DNA of 64,000 nt, taken from Alphaproteobacteria bacterium. GTDB taxonomy: Bacteria > Pseudomonadota > Alphaproteobacteria > Reyranellales > Reyranellaceae. A program made the translations under genes and the position numbers. The notes under the pieces were generated by a model. That model saw only the letters and a list, made by a program, of their open reading frames with translations. It was not told the DNA's origin and did no database searches. Where the stretch lies: contig VGCH01000006.1 of NCBI GenBank assembly GCA_016870115.1, positions 124,001-188,000 of the forward strand, given 5' to 3'. Of the stretch, positions 27,315 through 35,908 are shown piece after piece (positions within the stretch are counted from its first letter, which is position 1; each line of letters opens with the position of its first letter).

Positions 27315-28117
27315 ATGATCGACGTGCGGCGGAGCGTCCGCGGTTGCCCTGCGTCGAACGGCGTACGGGCGTGCTGCAGCAGCCAGTTGTTCCAAACCAG
27401 GATGTCGCCGAGCCGCCATCTGTGGCGATAGACAATGCGCTCGTCGCCGTAGAGGTAGCGTCGTGTCTCGGCGATCAGGAACTTGCTCTCCTCCGGCGCG
27501 ACCTCCTCGACCCGCTGGGTGGTGAGGGGGTTGACCCACAGCGACTCCCGGCCGTCGTCATCTGCGTAGAGCATGGGGTGGATCGCGGTCTTGGTGTCAC
27601 CGCGGTCCGCGGCATGATCCAGTCGCTTGGTGTCGTCGGCCTTGAAGTCATAGGCATGCAGGCATTTCATGAGCCGCGCACGGGCACGCAGGTCGATCGG
27701 CATGCGGTCGAGCGCAGCCTCGGCGTCGACGAAATGCGTGTCGTCGCCCTCGGCCGGGATCTGGATGCCATAGAGCATCAGCGCTTTGACGGGATCAGGC
27801 ATGAAGAGCTGGGCGCAATGGAAATCGAGCTCGCCGGTGCCGGGAATGCCGTCGTCGCGAGTTTCGATCGTGCCGAACAGGCGGGCGAAGGCCGCCTGGT
27901 GTTCGGGATCGAGCTTCTGGTCGCGCAGCAACAGGAGCCGATGGCGGGTGAATGCCGCCTGCAGAGCTCGGGCGGTTCCGGGATCGATCGGCCCGGAAAG
28001 GTCCACGCCTCGGATCTCCGCGCCGAAAGTGACAGCGAGCGGCCGCGTGTCGAGCGTCGGCAGAACGGTGGTGGGTGCGGGGCGGGCGGCAAGACCGGTC
28101 ATGAGAGGTTCAGGCAT
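27311..28117 (-). CDS. TauD/TfdA family protein with HxA in place of HxD
   Basis: A 268-residue TauD-type protein. VTFGAEIRGVDLSGPID and LLLLRDQKLDPEHQAAFARLFG are the normal family N-terminus, and the C-terminus keeps the distal iron His249 (LLQHARTPFD) and Arg260/Arg264. The proximal iron motif is FHCAQLF: His100, Cys101, Ala102, where family members have HxD. Without the carboxylate ligand it is either inactive as a hydroxylase or uses iron like 2-oxoglutarate halogenases, which also replace Asp by Ala or Gly. No clear ribosome site precedes ATG 28117; ATG 28102 is an alternative. It follows the LivF gene by 84 bp on the same strand. Confidence 0.88.
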   Translation of the reverse strand: MPEPLMTGLAARPAPTTVLPTLDTRPLAVTFGAEIRGVDLSGPIDPGTARALQAAFTRHRLLLLRDQKLDPEHQAAFARLFGTIETRDDGIPGTGELDFHCAQLFMPDPVKALMLYGIQIPAEGDDTHFVDAEAALDRMPIDLRARARLMKCLHAYDFKADDTKRLDHAADRGDTKTAIHPMLYADDDGRESLWVNPLTTQRVEEVAPEESKFLIAETRRYLYGDERIVYRHRWRLGDILVWNNWLLQHARTPFDAGQPRTLRRTSII

Positions 28118-28201
28118 CGATTGCGACGGGCAATTCTAGGTCAAAGCCGGCCGGTTTGGCACCGCCTCCCTCCGCGATGTGACGCGCGGGACTTAGGAGC
28201 G

Positions 28202-28903
28202 TTAGTGGCCGAGGTAGCTGCGGCGAAGCGCGGGGTCTTCAGCGAGCGTGGCGGCCGGGCCTTCCAGCGCGACACGGCCGTTCTCGAGCACGTAGGCGCG
28301 ATGCGCGATGGCGAGCGATTGCACCACGTTCTGCTCGACCAGCAGGATGGCGAGGCCGTCGGCATTGATGCGCTGGATCAGCGCGAACATCTCCTCGACC
28401 AGAAGCGGCGAGAGGCCAAGCGACGGTTCGTCGAGAATGAGAAGGCGTGGCTCGCCCATCAGGCTACGGCCGATCGCCAACATCTGCTGCTCGCCGCCCG
28501 ACAGCGTGCCGGCGAGCTGTGTCCAGCGTTCGCGGAGGCGCGGGAAGATCGTGGTGACCCGCTCGAGGTTGCGCGGCCGGGCGGCGCGACCGCGTCGGTA
28601 AGAGCCGAGTTCCAGGTTTTCGCGGACCGAGAGGTTGGGGAAGACGCGCCGTCCTTCGGGCACCTGGATCAGCCCGCGGTCGACAATCCGCGTCGAGGCC
28701 GCGCCGGCAATCGGCTCGCCTTCGAAGCTGATCGTTCCGCCGAACGGCCTGAAGAGGCCGCAGATGTTGTTGTTGAGCGTCGACTTGCCCGCGCCGTTGC
28801 TGCCCAGCAGCGCCACGATCTCGCCGGCGCCGACGGTGAGATCGACGCCGCGCAGGATCCGCACCGCGCCATAGCCCGCGACCAGCGCCTTGACCTCAAG
28901 CAT
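28202..28903 (-). CDS. ABC transporter ATP-binding protein, LivF type
   Basis: A 233-residue ATPase: Walker A LLGSNGAGKSTLNNNI, signature LSGGEQQMLAIGRSLM, Walker B LLILDEPSLGLSPLL, H-loop region ILLVEQNVVQSL. Start ATG 28903 overlaps the LivG stop by 8 bp. It is the last subunit of the second importer in the window. The downstream dioxygenase, partner and selenoprotein genes share its strand and may be co-transcribed. Confidence 0.93.
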   Translation of the reverse strand: MLEVKALVAGYGAVRILRGVDLTVGAGEIVALLGSNGAGKSTLNNNICGLFRPFGGTISFEGEPIAGAASTRIVDRGLIQVPEGRRVFPNLSVRENLELGSYRRGRAARPRNLERVTTIFPRLRERWTQLAGTLSGGEQQMLAIGRSLMGEPRLLILDEPSLGLSPLLVEEMFALIQRINADGLAILLVEQNVVQSLAIAHRAYVLENGRVALEGPAATLAEDPALRRSYLGH

Positions 28904-29639
28904 GGGCGGCCCCGCGGGCGAGACGCGCGGCGGCGCCATGGCCGAGATAGGCCTCGACGACGGCGGGATCGGCGGCGATCTCGGCCGGTGTGCCATGCGA
29001 GATCATGCGACCCTGGTTCAGGACATAGACCTGTTCGGCAAGGCTGGTCACAGCCTGCATCACATGCTCGATCAGCAGGATCGTGACACCGGAGTCGCGG
29101 ATGGCACGGATCACGTCGACAATCTCGGCGATCTCGGTCGGGTTCAGGCCCGCCATCACCTCGTCCAGAAGCAGGAGCTTGGGGCCCGTCGCGAGCGCGC
29201 GCGCGAGCTCCAGCCGCTTTCGCCCGGCCACTGTGAGATCGGCGCCGAGCTGATCGAGCTGGTCGCCCATGCCGACCTGGCGCGCGACCGCCTCGGCGCG
29301 GCGCATGGCCTCGGCGCGCTCGCCAGTGCGCAGCCAGGCGCCGACCATCACGTTCTCGCGCACGTCGATCTTGGCGAAGGGCTGGGTGATCTGGAACGTG
29401 CGCACCATGCCCGCAGCACAGATGCGGTGCGGCGCGAGCCCCGTGATGTCGTGGCCCTCCAGTGTCACGCGGCCGGCATCGGGGGTGTGGAAGCCCGCGA
29501 TGGCGGCGAAGAGCGTCGTCTTGCCCGCGCCGTTGGGGCCGATCAGCGCCACGATCTCGCCTTGCCGCACGTCGAGTGTGGCGTCGTCGACCGCCTTGAG
29601 GCCGCCGAAAGCCTTGGAGAGGCCGCGCACCTCAAGCAT
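28896..29639 (-). CDS. ABC transporter ATP-binding protein, LivG type
   Basis: The 247-residue ATPase has Walker A GPNGAGKTTLFAAIAG, the LivG-type MVRTFQITQPFAKIDVRENV, signature-equivalent LTVAGRKRLELARAL, Walker B LLLLDEVMAGLNPTE and H-loop ILLIEHVMQAV. It overlaps the LivM stop by 8 bp and the LivF start by 8 bp, so the set is translated together. Confidence 0.93.
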   Translation of the reverse strand: MLEVRGLSKAFGGLKAVDDATLDVRQGEIVALIGPNGAGKTTLFAAIAGFHTPDAGRVTLEGHDITGLAPHRICAAGMVRTFQITQPFAKIDVRENVMVGAWLRTGERAEAMRRAEAVARQVGMGDQLDQLGADLTVAGRKRLELARALATGPKLLLLDEVMAGLNPTEIAEIVDVIRAIRDSGVTILLIEHVMQAVTSLAEQVYVLNQGRMISHGTPAEIAADPAVVEAYLGHGAAARLARGAAHA

Positions 29640-30642
29640 CGTGGCGCTTCCCGGACTTGCGCCGTCCGAACAGGCCCATCAAGCCGTCGGGCAGGCGGGC
29701 CACGATCAGGATCAACATGGCCCCGTAGACGATCAGCGAGAGCGGCTGGACGTTCTTCAGCGCCGGGACAACCGAGGCGAGGCTGCGCGTGCCCTCGTTG
29801 ATCGCGGTCAGGACCAGTGAACCGACCAGCGGGCCGAAAACGGTGCCGGCGCCACCGACCATCGAGACCAGCAGCATCTCCACCGATTTGTCGACGCCGA
29901 AGGCAATCGAGGGGTCGATGTAGAGATATTTCTGGGCGTAGAAGGTGCCGCCAGCGGCACACATGGCGCCGGACAACGCCAGCACCTTCACCTTCTCGGT
30001 ATAGACGTCGATGCCGAGCGCGCGAGCGGCGTCCTCGTTCTCGCGGATGGCCACCAGCCGCGCACCGAAGCGGCCGCGGGTGAGCTGCCAGGCGATGGCG
30101 AGCGAGACGACGCAAAGCGCGAGCGCGAGGTAGTAGATCCACATGGGATCGCGGAACTGGAAATTCTCCGGCCGCTGGTCGGCCTTGATCAGCATGCCGA
30201 GCCCACCGCGGGTGAACTCGACGGAGTTCGCGAGGATGCGGAAGACTTCGGCGAAAGCGAGCGTGATCAGCGCGAAGTAGGAGCCCTTGAGGCCGGCACG
30301 GAAGGCGAGGGCGCCGATCGCCCAGCCGACCAGCGCCCCTGCTGCCGTGGCGACCGGCCAGGCGAGCCAGGGGTTCCAGCCATGCGTGACATGAAGGATG
30401 GTCGAGCAGTAAGCGCCGGTGCCGAAGAACACGACATGGCCGAACGAGGTCTGGCCCGCGAAGCCGCCGGCGATGTTCCAGCTCTGGCCAATGAAGGCCA
30501 CGAAGAACACCAGCATGCCGACATTGATCAGGTAGTTGGCCGAGACGCCGACCCCCGCGCCGGCGAGTCCGCGCACGACCAGGGGGTAGAGGATCGCGGC
30601 CAGCAACCCGGCGGCGCAGAGCGCGAGCGTGCCGCGGCTCAC
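29632..30642 (-). CDS. branched-chain amino acid-type ABC permease, LivM
   Basis: A 336-residue membrane protein with about eight to ten spans. GTG 30642 is chosen because it overlaps the LivH stop as GTGA and puts the first span directly at the N-terminus; the longer reading to 30891 has no family sequence. The LivM hallmark GGFAGQTSFGHVVFFGTGAY and the EAA-like loop around ARALGIDVYTEKVK are present. VGGAGTVFGPLVGSLVL is the conserved C-terminal motif. Confidence 0.9.
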   Translation of the reverse strand: MSRGTLALCAAGLLAAILYPLVVRGLAGAGVGVSANYLINVGMLVFFVAFIGQSWNIAGGFAGQTSFGHVVFFGTGAYCSTILHVTHGWNPWLAWPVATAAGALVGWAIGALAFRAGLKGSYFALITLAFAEVFRILANSVEFTRGGLGMLIKADQRPENFQFRDPMWIYYLALALCVVSLAIAWQLTRGRFGARLVAIRENEDAARALGIDVYTEKVKVLALSGAMCAAGGTFYAQKYLYIDPSIAFGVDKSVEMLLVSMVGGAGTVFGPLVGSLVLTAINEGTRSLASVVPALKNVQPLSLIVYGAMLILIVARLPDGLMGLFGRRKSGKRHDA

Positions 30643-31526
30643 CCCTTGCCTCCGAACAGACCGGAGGGTCGCAGCAGAAGGATGAGGATGAAGATCAGGG
30701 AGATACCGATCTGGCCGAGCTGTTCGCCCAGCAGCAGCCCGCCCAGCGACTCGGTGATGCCGATGATAAAGCCACCGACCGCCGCGCCCGCGAAACTGCC
30801 CATGCCGCCCAGCACCACGGTGGTGAAGGCGATCAGCACGAAGGCATGACCCGAGGTCGGGGAAACATAGAAGGTCGGCATCAGAAGACATGCCGCGGCG
30901 CCGAGACAGGCGATGCCGATGCCGTAGGAGACCGCGAACAGCTTGTCGACATCGATGCCGACCAGCCGGGCGCCCTGGCGTTCCTTGGCCAGTGCGCGGA
31001 TCGCCTTTCCGGTGTCGGAGCGCGCCATGTAGAGGCCGAGCGCGCCGCAGAGTAGCAGCGCCGCGAAGAACGAGATGATCTTCGGCACCGGGAGGAAGGC
31101 CGCGCCCAGCTCGACCATACGGCCGGCATAGGGCACGTCGATGGTCTGGATGTCGCCGGTGAAGAACATCAGCGCGGCATTGTCGATCACGATCGAGAGG
31201 CCGAGCGTGATCAGAAGGATGTTCTCGTCGCGGCCGTGATTGAACCGCCCGATGAGCCAGCGATAGACGAGATAGCCGAAGATGAACGCGCCGCCCGTCA
31301 CGATCGGCAGCGCGAGATAGGGGTCAATGCCGACGGGCGGCTTGAACAGGAAGAACACCGCGTACATGGCGAGCATCAAGAGGCTGCCATGGGCGAAGTT
31401 GATGATGTGCAGGACGCCGTAGATCAGCGTCAGCCCGACCGCGACCAGCACATAGATGCCGCCGGCGAGCAGGCCGTTGATCACGCCGGCGAGGATGATC
31501 GGAAGGTCGGGCACAGGCGGGTCCAC
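30639..31526 (-). CDS. branched-chain amino acid-type ABC permease, LivH
   Basis: About 295 residues from GTG 31526 (GTG 31514 is another candidate; the longer frame to 31622 runs into the binding-protein gene and has a low-complexity Pro/Ser start). The LivH motif GLTLIYGVLHIINFAHGSL and the C-terminal VLGGMGSFAGAAVGGFIIG are clear. The stop overlaps LivM. A 50-bp gap separates it from the binding-protein stop. Confidence 0.87.
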   Translation of the reverse strand: MDPPVPDLPIILAGVINGLLAGGIYVLVAVGLTLIYGVLHIINFAHGSLLMLAMYAVFFLFKPPVGIDPYLALPIVTGGAFIFGYLVYRWLIGRFNHGRDENILLITLGLSIVIDNAALMFFTGDIQTIDVPYAGRMVELGAAFLPVPKIISFFAALLLCGALGLYMARSDTGKAIRALAKERQGARLVGIDVDKLFAVSYGIGIACLGAAACLLMPTFYVSPTSGHAFVLIAFTTVVLGGMGSFAGAAVGGFIIGITESLGGLLLGEQLGQIGISLIFILILLLRPSGLFGGKG

Positions 31527-31575
31527 GGCGTCGCGACCGCTCCGGAGGGTCCAGAGCGGCGCGCTCGCCGGTCGA

Positions 31576-32799
31576 TCAGGTGTACTTGGGCTTGGGGAAG
31601 ACGGGCCGGGCGTTGGCGACATCCTCGGGCGCGATCACCACGATGTCGCCCTTGCGCGCCTGCATGACGGAGGCCCGGGAGCCCTGGTTCTGGCCGTTCA
31701 CGAACTTGGTCGGGCCATAGGGCAGGATCTCGGTGTCGTAGGTCGAGGACGCGAGCGCCTCGGTGAGCTTGTCCTTGGCGGAGCTGCCGGCGCGCTGCAA
31801 CGAGTCGGCGAGCAGCATCGTGGTCGCGTAGGCGAGATAGACCTCGAAGGTGAAGAGGGCACCGCCCGCCTCGACCCGTCGCTTCAGCGCCTGCGCCTTG
31901 GCGCTCTTCGGGTTGAACCAGTGGTTGGTGTCCATCATGTTCTCTGCGACGTCGGGCAGCTCCTTCACGAAGCGGTAGTTGAAGCCGCCGCCCAGCACCG
32001 AATACATGCCGGCGAGATTCACTTTCTGCTGGTGCAGCGTGCGCGCCAGCAGCGTGTACTCGTTGCCGTAGTTCGACATCATCACGACATCGGGCGCCAG
32101 CGAACGGATGCGCAGCGCGACGTTGTCGAAATTGCGGGTGGGATTGTCGTGCTTGATGACCTCCTTCACCTCGAAGCCGATGCTGGGCAGTTTGCCCGCC
32201 AGCAGGCGCGCGGTGCCGGTGCCGAACTCGCCGCTCTCGTGCACGATGACCGCGCTCTTGGCATTGCCGCCGGTCGCATTGTTCATGGCGCCGAGCGCCG
32301 AGATGCCCTGGTCGACGCAGACGCCGAAGCCGGGCTTGAGGCGGAACACGTTCTTCAGCCCGCGGTTCACGATCAGGTCCGACGCGCCGACATCGATCAG
32401 GAACGGCGTGTTGTACTTGGCGGCGGCCTGGCTGGCGGCGATGCCGACCGGGCTCTGGAAGCAGCCGATATAGGCCGCGACCCCGGCCTCGTTCATCTTC
32501 TCGACCTCGCTCACGCCGACTTCGACCTTTGACTGGCTGTCGCCGAGCAGCGCTTCGAGCCGCGCGCCGCCCATCGAGCGGATGCCGCCGGCCTTGTTGA
32601 CGTCCTCGACCGCCATCTGGGCGCCGAGCCGGCCCTGCTGGCCGTTGTAGGCGACGAAGCCGGTCACCGGATGGATGAAGCCGACCTTGATGGCGGCCGG
32701 CTGGGCCCCCAGGATCGCCGGAAAGCCGAGCACCGACGCGGCGGTCGATCCGGCGACGAAATCGCGACGCGAAACCGTAAATTTGCGCTTGGACAACAT
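31576..32799 (-). CDS. ABC transporter substrate-binding protein with Tat-like signal
   Basis: The 407-residue LivK-type binding protein starts at ATG 32799 behind GGGGAGG. The N-terminus SKRKFTVSRRDFVAGSTAAS carries a twin-arginine motif followed by a hydrophobic stretch ending near ILGAQPA, so export by Tat is likely. KVGFIHPVTGFVAYNGQQG and AVEDVNKAGGI are typical of the fold. It heads the minus-strand operon LivH, LivM, LivG, LivF and probably the dioxygenase and selenoprotein genes, so it may bind their substrate. Confidence 0.9.
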   Translation of the reverse strand: MLSKRKFTVSRRDFVAGSTAASVLGFPAILGAQPAAIKVGFIHPVTGFVAYNGQQGRLGAQMAVEDVNKAGGIRSMGGARLEALLGDSQSKVEVGVSEVEKMNEAGVAAYIGCFQSPVGIAASQAAAKYNTPFLIDVGASDLIVNRGLKNVFRLKPGFGVCVDQGISALGAMNNATGGNAKSAVIVHESGEFGTGTARLLAGKLPSIGFEVKEVIKHDNPTRNFDNVALRIRSLAPDVVMMSNYGNEYTLLARTLHQQKVNLAGMYSVLGGGFNYRFVKELPDVAENMMDTNHWFNPKSAKAQALKRRVEAGGALFTFEVYLAYATTMLLADSLQRAGSSAKDKLTEALASSTYDTEILPYGPTKFVNGQNQGSRASVMQARKGDIVVIAPEDVANARPVFPKPKYT

Positions 32800-32897
32800 G
32801 GTACCTCCCCTCAGAACGGGAAGAGGCTACGATAGCGGCGGGGAGCGAACAACAGCCGCCGCGACGACGCGTCGGGGCGCGGAAGCGAGGCGTTGCG

Positions 32898-33659
32898 ATG
32901 GCCCGGGTGCTGGTGATCGTGCCGTTTCCGATGACGGAGGAGCAGCTGGGATTGCGCCGCGCCCAGCTTGGCCAGGTTCGTTTGGGTCCCGACATCGATT
33001 TCGATTTCCGGCCGGTGAAGGCCGCACCCTCGAACTATGTCAGCGCCGCAGATCTGGTGCTGGCCGATGCGGGCATCCTGGAGGCGGGGCAGCACGCTGA
33101 GGCCGAGGGCTACGACGCGGTCTGCATCGACACGATGAGCGATTCCGGTCTTGCCGCACTCCGGTCCGTCCTCGACATCCCGGTGATCGGCCCGGGCCGC
33201 GCCTCGATGCTGATGGCGCTGTCGCTCGGCAAGCGCGTCTCGGTGCTGACCATGTGGGCGGCGTGGAAGCCGCTCTACACCAAGCATCTGGACGAGCTCG
33301 GCCTGCACCATCTCTGTGCCTCGATCCGCTCGATCGATGTGGCGCCCGACAATCGCAACCTGCTGGGCGGCAAGGAGGACGAGATCTTCCCGCTGCTGGA
33401 GGCCGAGGGGCGCCGCGCCGTCGAAGAGGATGGTGCCGACGTGCTGTTGCTCGGCTCGACCACCATGAACGCGGCTCACGCCCATCTTGCCGCGCGCCTG
33501 CCGGTGCCGGTGATCAATCCCGGCCCGCTTACCTACAAGCTGGCGGAACTGGCGTTGGGGCTGGGATTGCGGCACTCGCGCCTCGCGCACCCCGCGCCGC
33601 GCGTGCCCAAGCCCGACCTCTTCACCGCCATGCTGGACGCCGCCCGCGACCGTTCCTGA
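32898..33659 (+). CDS. aspartate/glutamate (hydantoin) racemase family protein without the catalytic cysteines
   Basis: A 253-residue protein with the hydantoin-racemase-like layout: VLVIVPFPMTEEQ at the N-terminus, DIPVIGPGRASM after the first active-site loop, and PVINPGPLTYKLAE after the second. The two catalytic Cys positions are not Cys: the first loop reads IDTMSDSGL (Thr79; Cys76 is three residues early) and the second LLGSTTMN (Ser187). Racemisation by two thiols is therefore unlikely; a decarboxylase, isomerase or binding role is possible. It diverges from the ABC operon across 98 bp and is 10 bp from the PhyH gene. Confidence 0.8.
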   Translation: MARVLVIVPFPMTEEQLGLRRAQLGQVRLGPDIDFDFRPVKAAPSNYVSAADLVLADAGILEAGQHAEAEGYDAVCIDTMSDSGLAALRSVLDIPVIGPGRASMLMALSLGKRVSVLTMWAAWKPLYTKHLDELGLHHLCASIRSIDVAPDNRNLLGGKEDEIFPLLEAEGRRAVEEDGADVLLLGSTTMNAAHAHLAARLPVPVINPGPLTYKLAELALGLGLRHSRLAHPAPRVPKPDLFTAMLDAARDRS

Positions 33660-33669
33660 CGGAGGACCC

Positions 33670-34512
33670 ATGCCCAAGCGACTAACCGACGCGCAAGTGC
33701 GGTGCTACCGCGAGGATGGCTACGCCTTTCCGATCGACGCGCTTGCGCCCAGCGAGGTGCGCGAGCTGCGCGTTGATCTCGAAAGCTGGGAAGCCCGCAT
33801 GGGTCACCCGCTCGACTTTCCAGAGAAGAGCAAGTCGTACCTGCTCTATCGCTGGGCCGACGCGCTGGTGCATCACCCCGCCGTGCTCGACGCGGTTGAG
33901 GATGTCATTGGGCCGGACATTCTCGTCTACCACTCGACCATGTGGATCAAGGAGGCGCATACGCCTGCCTTCGTGCGCTGGCACCAGGACGGCGCCTATT
34001 TCTTCCTCGACCCGTTGGAGCATGTGACGGCGTGGGTGGCGCTCTCGGAGGCGTCGGAGAAGGCCGGCTGCATGCGGGTTGTTCCCGGCACGCATCGCCT
34101 GCCGATGCTGGCGCACGACGACAAGCCCGATGCGCACAACATGATCAAGCGCGGCCAGGGCATCAGCGAGCGCTTCGACGGGGAGCGCGGCGTGGCGATG
34201 CCGCTTGGTGCCGGCCAGCTCTCGCTGCACCACACCGCGCTGGTGCATTGCTCACCGGGCAACGACAACGACGATCGCCGCATGGGGCTCGGCATCAGCT
34301 ACGTGCCCGCCCATGTGCGGCCGCTGGGCCCGGTGCAGCCGAGTGCTCTACTGGTGCGCGGGCGTGACCGATACGGCCACTACGCGCCGGAACGGCGGCT
34401 CACGACGCCGATGTCGGACGAGGCACAAGCCGCCCACGCCGAGGCCGTCCGCCGCTTCCGCGCGCGGCAGGATCAGGGCTTTGCGGGGGTGTCTGCGTCG
34501 TCCCGAGCGTAG
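33670..34512 (+). CDS. phytanoyl-CoA dioxygenase (PhyH) family protein
   Basis: A 280-residue Fe(II)/2-oxoglutarate oxygenase. RWHQDGAYFFLDP gives the iron HxD, SEASEKAGCMRVVPGTHR is the family loop, and LSLHHTALVHCSPGNDNDDRR provides the distal His with the 2-oxoglutarate Arg in the following stretch. Start ATG 33670 has GGAGGA close by. Such enzymes hydroxylate CoA esters or small natural products. It is the second gene after the racemase-like gene; the C-terminus faces a convergent MmgE/PrpD gene 57 bp away. Confidence 0.9.
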   Translation: MPKRLTDAQVRCYREDGYAFPIDALAPSEVRELRVDLESWEARMGHPLDFPEKSKSYLLYRWADALVHHPAVLDAVEDVIGPDILVYHSTMWIKEAHTPAFVRWHQDGAYFFLDPLEHVTAWVALSEASEKAGCMRVVPGTHRLPMLAHDDKPDAHNMIKRGQGISERFDGERGVAMPLGAGQLSLHHTALVHCSPGNDNDDRRMGLGISYVPAHVRPLGPVQPSALLVRGRDRYGHYAPERRLTTPMSDEAQAAHAEAVRRFRARQDQGFAGVSASSRA

Positions 34513-34569
34513 CGCGGCGAAGGCGAGGCACTCCTTTTTCGCGCCGCCTCGGTCGAAACAGCGGCGTCC

Positions 34570-35898
34570 TCAGTCGAACAGCGTCGCGACGTTCGGCTGC
34601 GCGGAGAGTAACAGCAGGCGGTCGCGGACGCGGCTCGCGCGGTCGGCGGGCCAGACGCGCGCCGCGAGGCTTGCGTACTTTGTCGCGAGCTCGTCGCGCG
34701 AGTACGGATCCTGGTCGTCGCCGCGATTGGCCTCGACAGCGGCCTCCAGTGTCCGGCCGTCGGTGAGGGTGAGGGCCACGCGGGCAGGGCGGACGGCGGG
34801 CAAGCGGGCGGTCATCGCCTTGTCCTCGCGCACGCTCACGCGTTGGGCGAGTGCCAGCACGCGGCGATCGCGCACCGCATCCCACGTGAAGTTCTCGACC
34901 TCGGTGGAGCCGCGCACCAGCCGCGTGGCGATCGCGAAGGGCACCGAGAACTTGGCGCCAAGCGTGTTGCGCGGCTCTGGATCGTCGAGTTCGGCGGCGT
35001 AGAGGTAGCTCTCGACCTCCACGCGAGCGACTTGCTCTGGCGCGACGCTGTCCCGTGCCAAAACGAGCTCCAGCGCATCGAGGGCGCCGTGATTGTAGCG
35101 GCAGCAGGAATGGAGCTTGAAATAGTTGCGGTCGATCTGCCAGCCGGTGCCAAGACCCTCGATCATGCGCGCGCTGTCGAACCGCTCCGACACCACGGAA
35201 CCAAAGACGCTCGTGAGCCCATCGCGCTCGCCGCAGAAGCCGGCATCCACCAGATCGATCGCGAGCAGACCCAGCCGGTTGGAGACGCCGGCATAGGCGT
35301 TCCGTACCGTGCCGCCCTCCAGCATCGTGCGTTTGGAGCTCGCCAGCGTGAGCGAAGAGGCGACGTTCAGCGTCTCGGCCATGCGCGCGGCGTCGAAACC
35401 GCGCAGGCGGGCGATCGCCGCGGCCGCGCCCACGGTGCCCCAGGTGCCGTGCGGATGCATCGAGGGTCGCAGGTTGGCGGCGATGCCCACGCGCGCGCCG
35501 ATTTCATAGCCTAGCACCAGCGCCTCGAGCGCGGCGCGGCCCGGCAGACGACGGCGCGCCGCGATCGCGAGGATCGCGGGCAGCACATGGATGGCGGGAT
35601 GGCCGCGGGCGAAGCGATTGCCCTCGTCCATCTCGAGGAACGTTCCGGCCGCGCCGTTCAGGAATGCCGCGGTCGCGGGCGCGGCGCACCGCGCAAAGCC
35701 GAGGATCGGTGATTCACCGGGCTCGTCCTCGGCGAGGCGCGCCGAGAGCGCCACCATTTCCGGCTCCGCCGCGCCGCCCAGGATCGCGCCGACGCTGTCG
35801 ATAGCGACCCATCCCGCCTGCTCGATGGTCGCCGGTGGCAGGGTGTCGAGGCGAAAATCCGCGGCGAAGGCGGCAAGCGTGTCGAGCCAGGCGGGCAT
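34570..35898 (-). CDS. MmgE/PrpD family protein
   Basis: The 442-residue product belongs to the MmgE/PrpD family (2-methylcitrate dehydratase, aconitate decarboxylase and cis-epoxysuccinate relatives). FLNGAAGTFLEMDEGNRFARGHPAIHVLPAI-type sequence near residue 80-110 carries the conserved Asp/Glu and His, and FKLHSCCRYNHGALDAL and NFTWDAVRDRRVLAL are family blocks. The substrate is probably a tricarboxylate-like acid but not predictable. Ten bases separate its start from the upstream deacetylase stop, so it is third in a minus-strand operon with two deacetylases. Confidence 0.88.
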   Translation of the reverse strand: MPAWLDTLAAFAADFRLDTLPPATIEQAGWVAIDSVGAILGGAAEPEMVALSARLAEDEPGESPILGFARCAAPATAAFLNGAAGTFLEMDEGNRFARGHPAIHVLPAILAIAARRRLPGRAALEALVLGYEIGARVGIAANLRPSMHPHGTWGTVGAAAAIARLRGFDAARMAETLNVASSLTLASSKRTMLEGGTVRNAYAGVSNRLGLLAIDLVDAGFCGERDGLTSVFGSVVSERFDSARMIEGLGTGWQIDRNYFKLHSCCRYNHGALDALELVLARDSVAPEQVARVEVESYLYAAELDDPEPRNTLGAKFSVPFAIATRLVRGSTEVENFTWDAVRDRRVLALAQRVSVREDKAMTARLPAVRPARVALTLTDGRTLEAAVEANRGDDQDPYSRDELATKYASLAARVWPADRASRVRDRLLLLSAQPNVATLFD

Positions 35899-35908
35899 TC
35901 CGGTCCCC

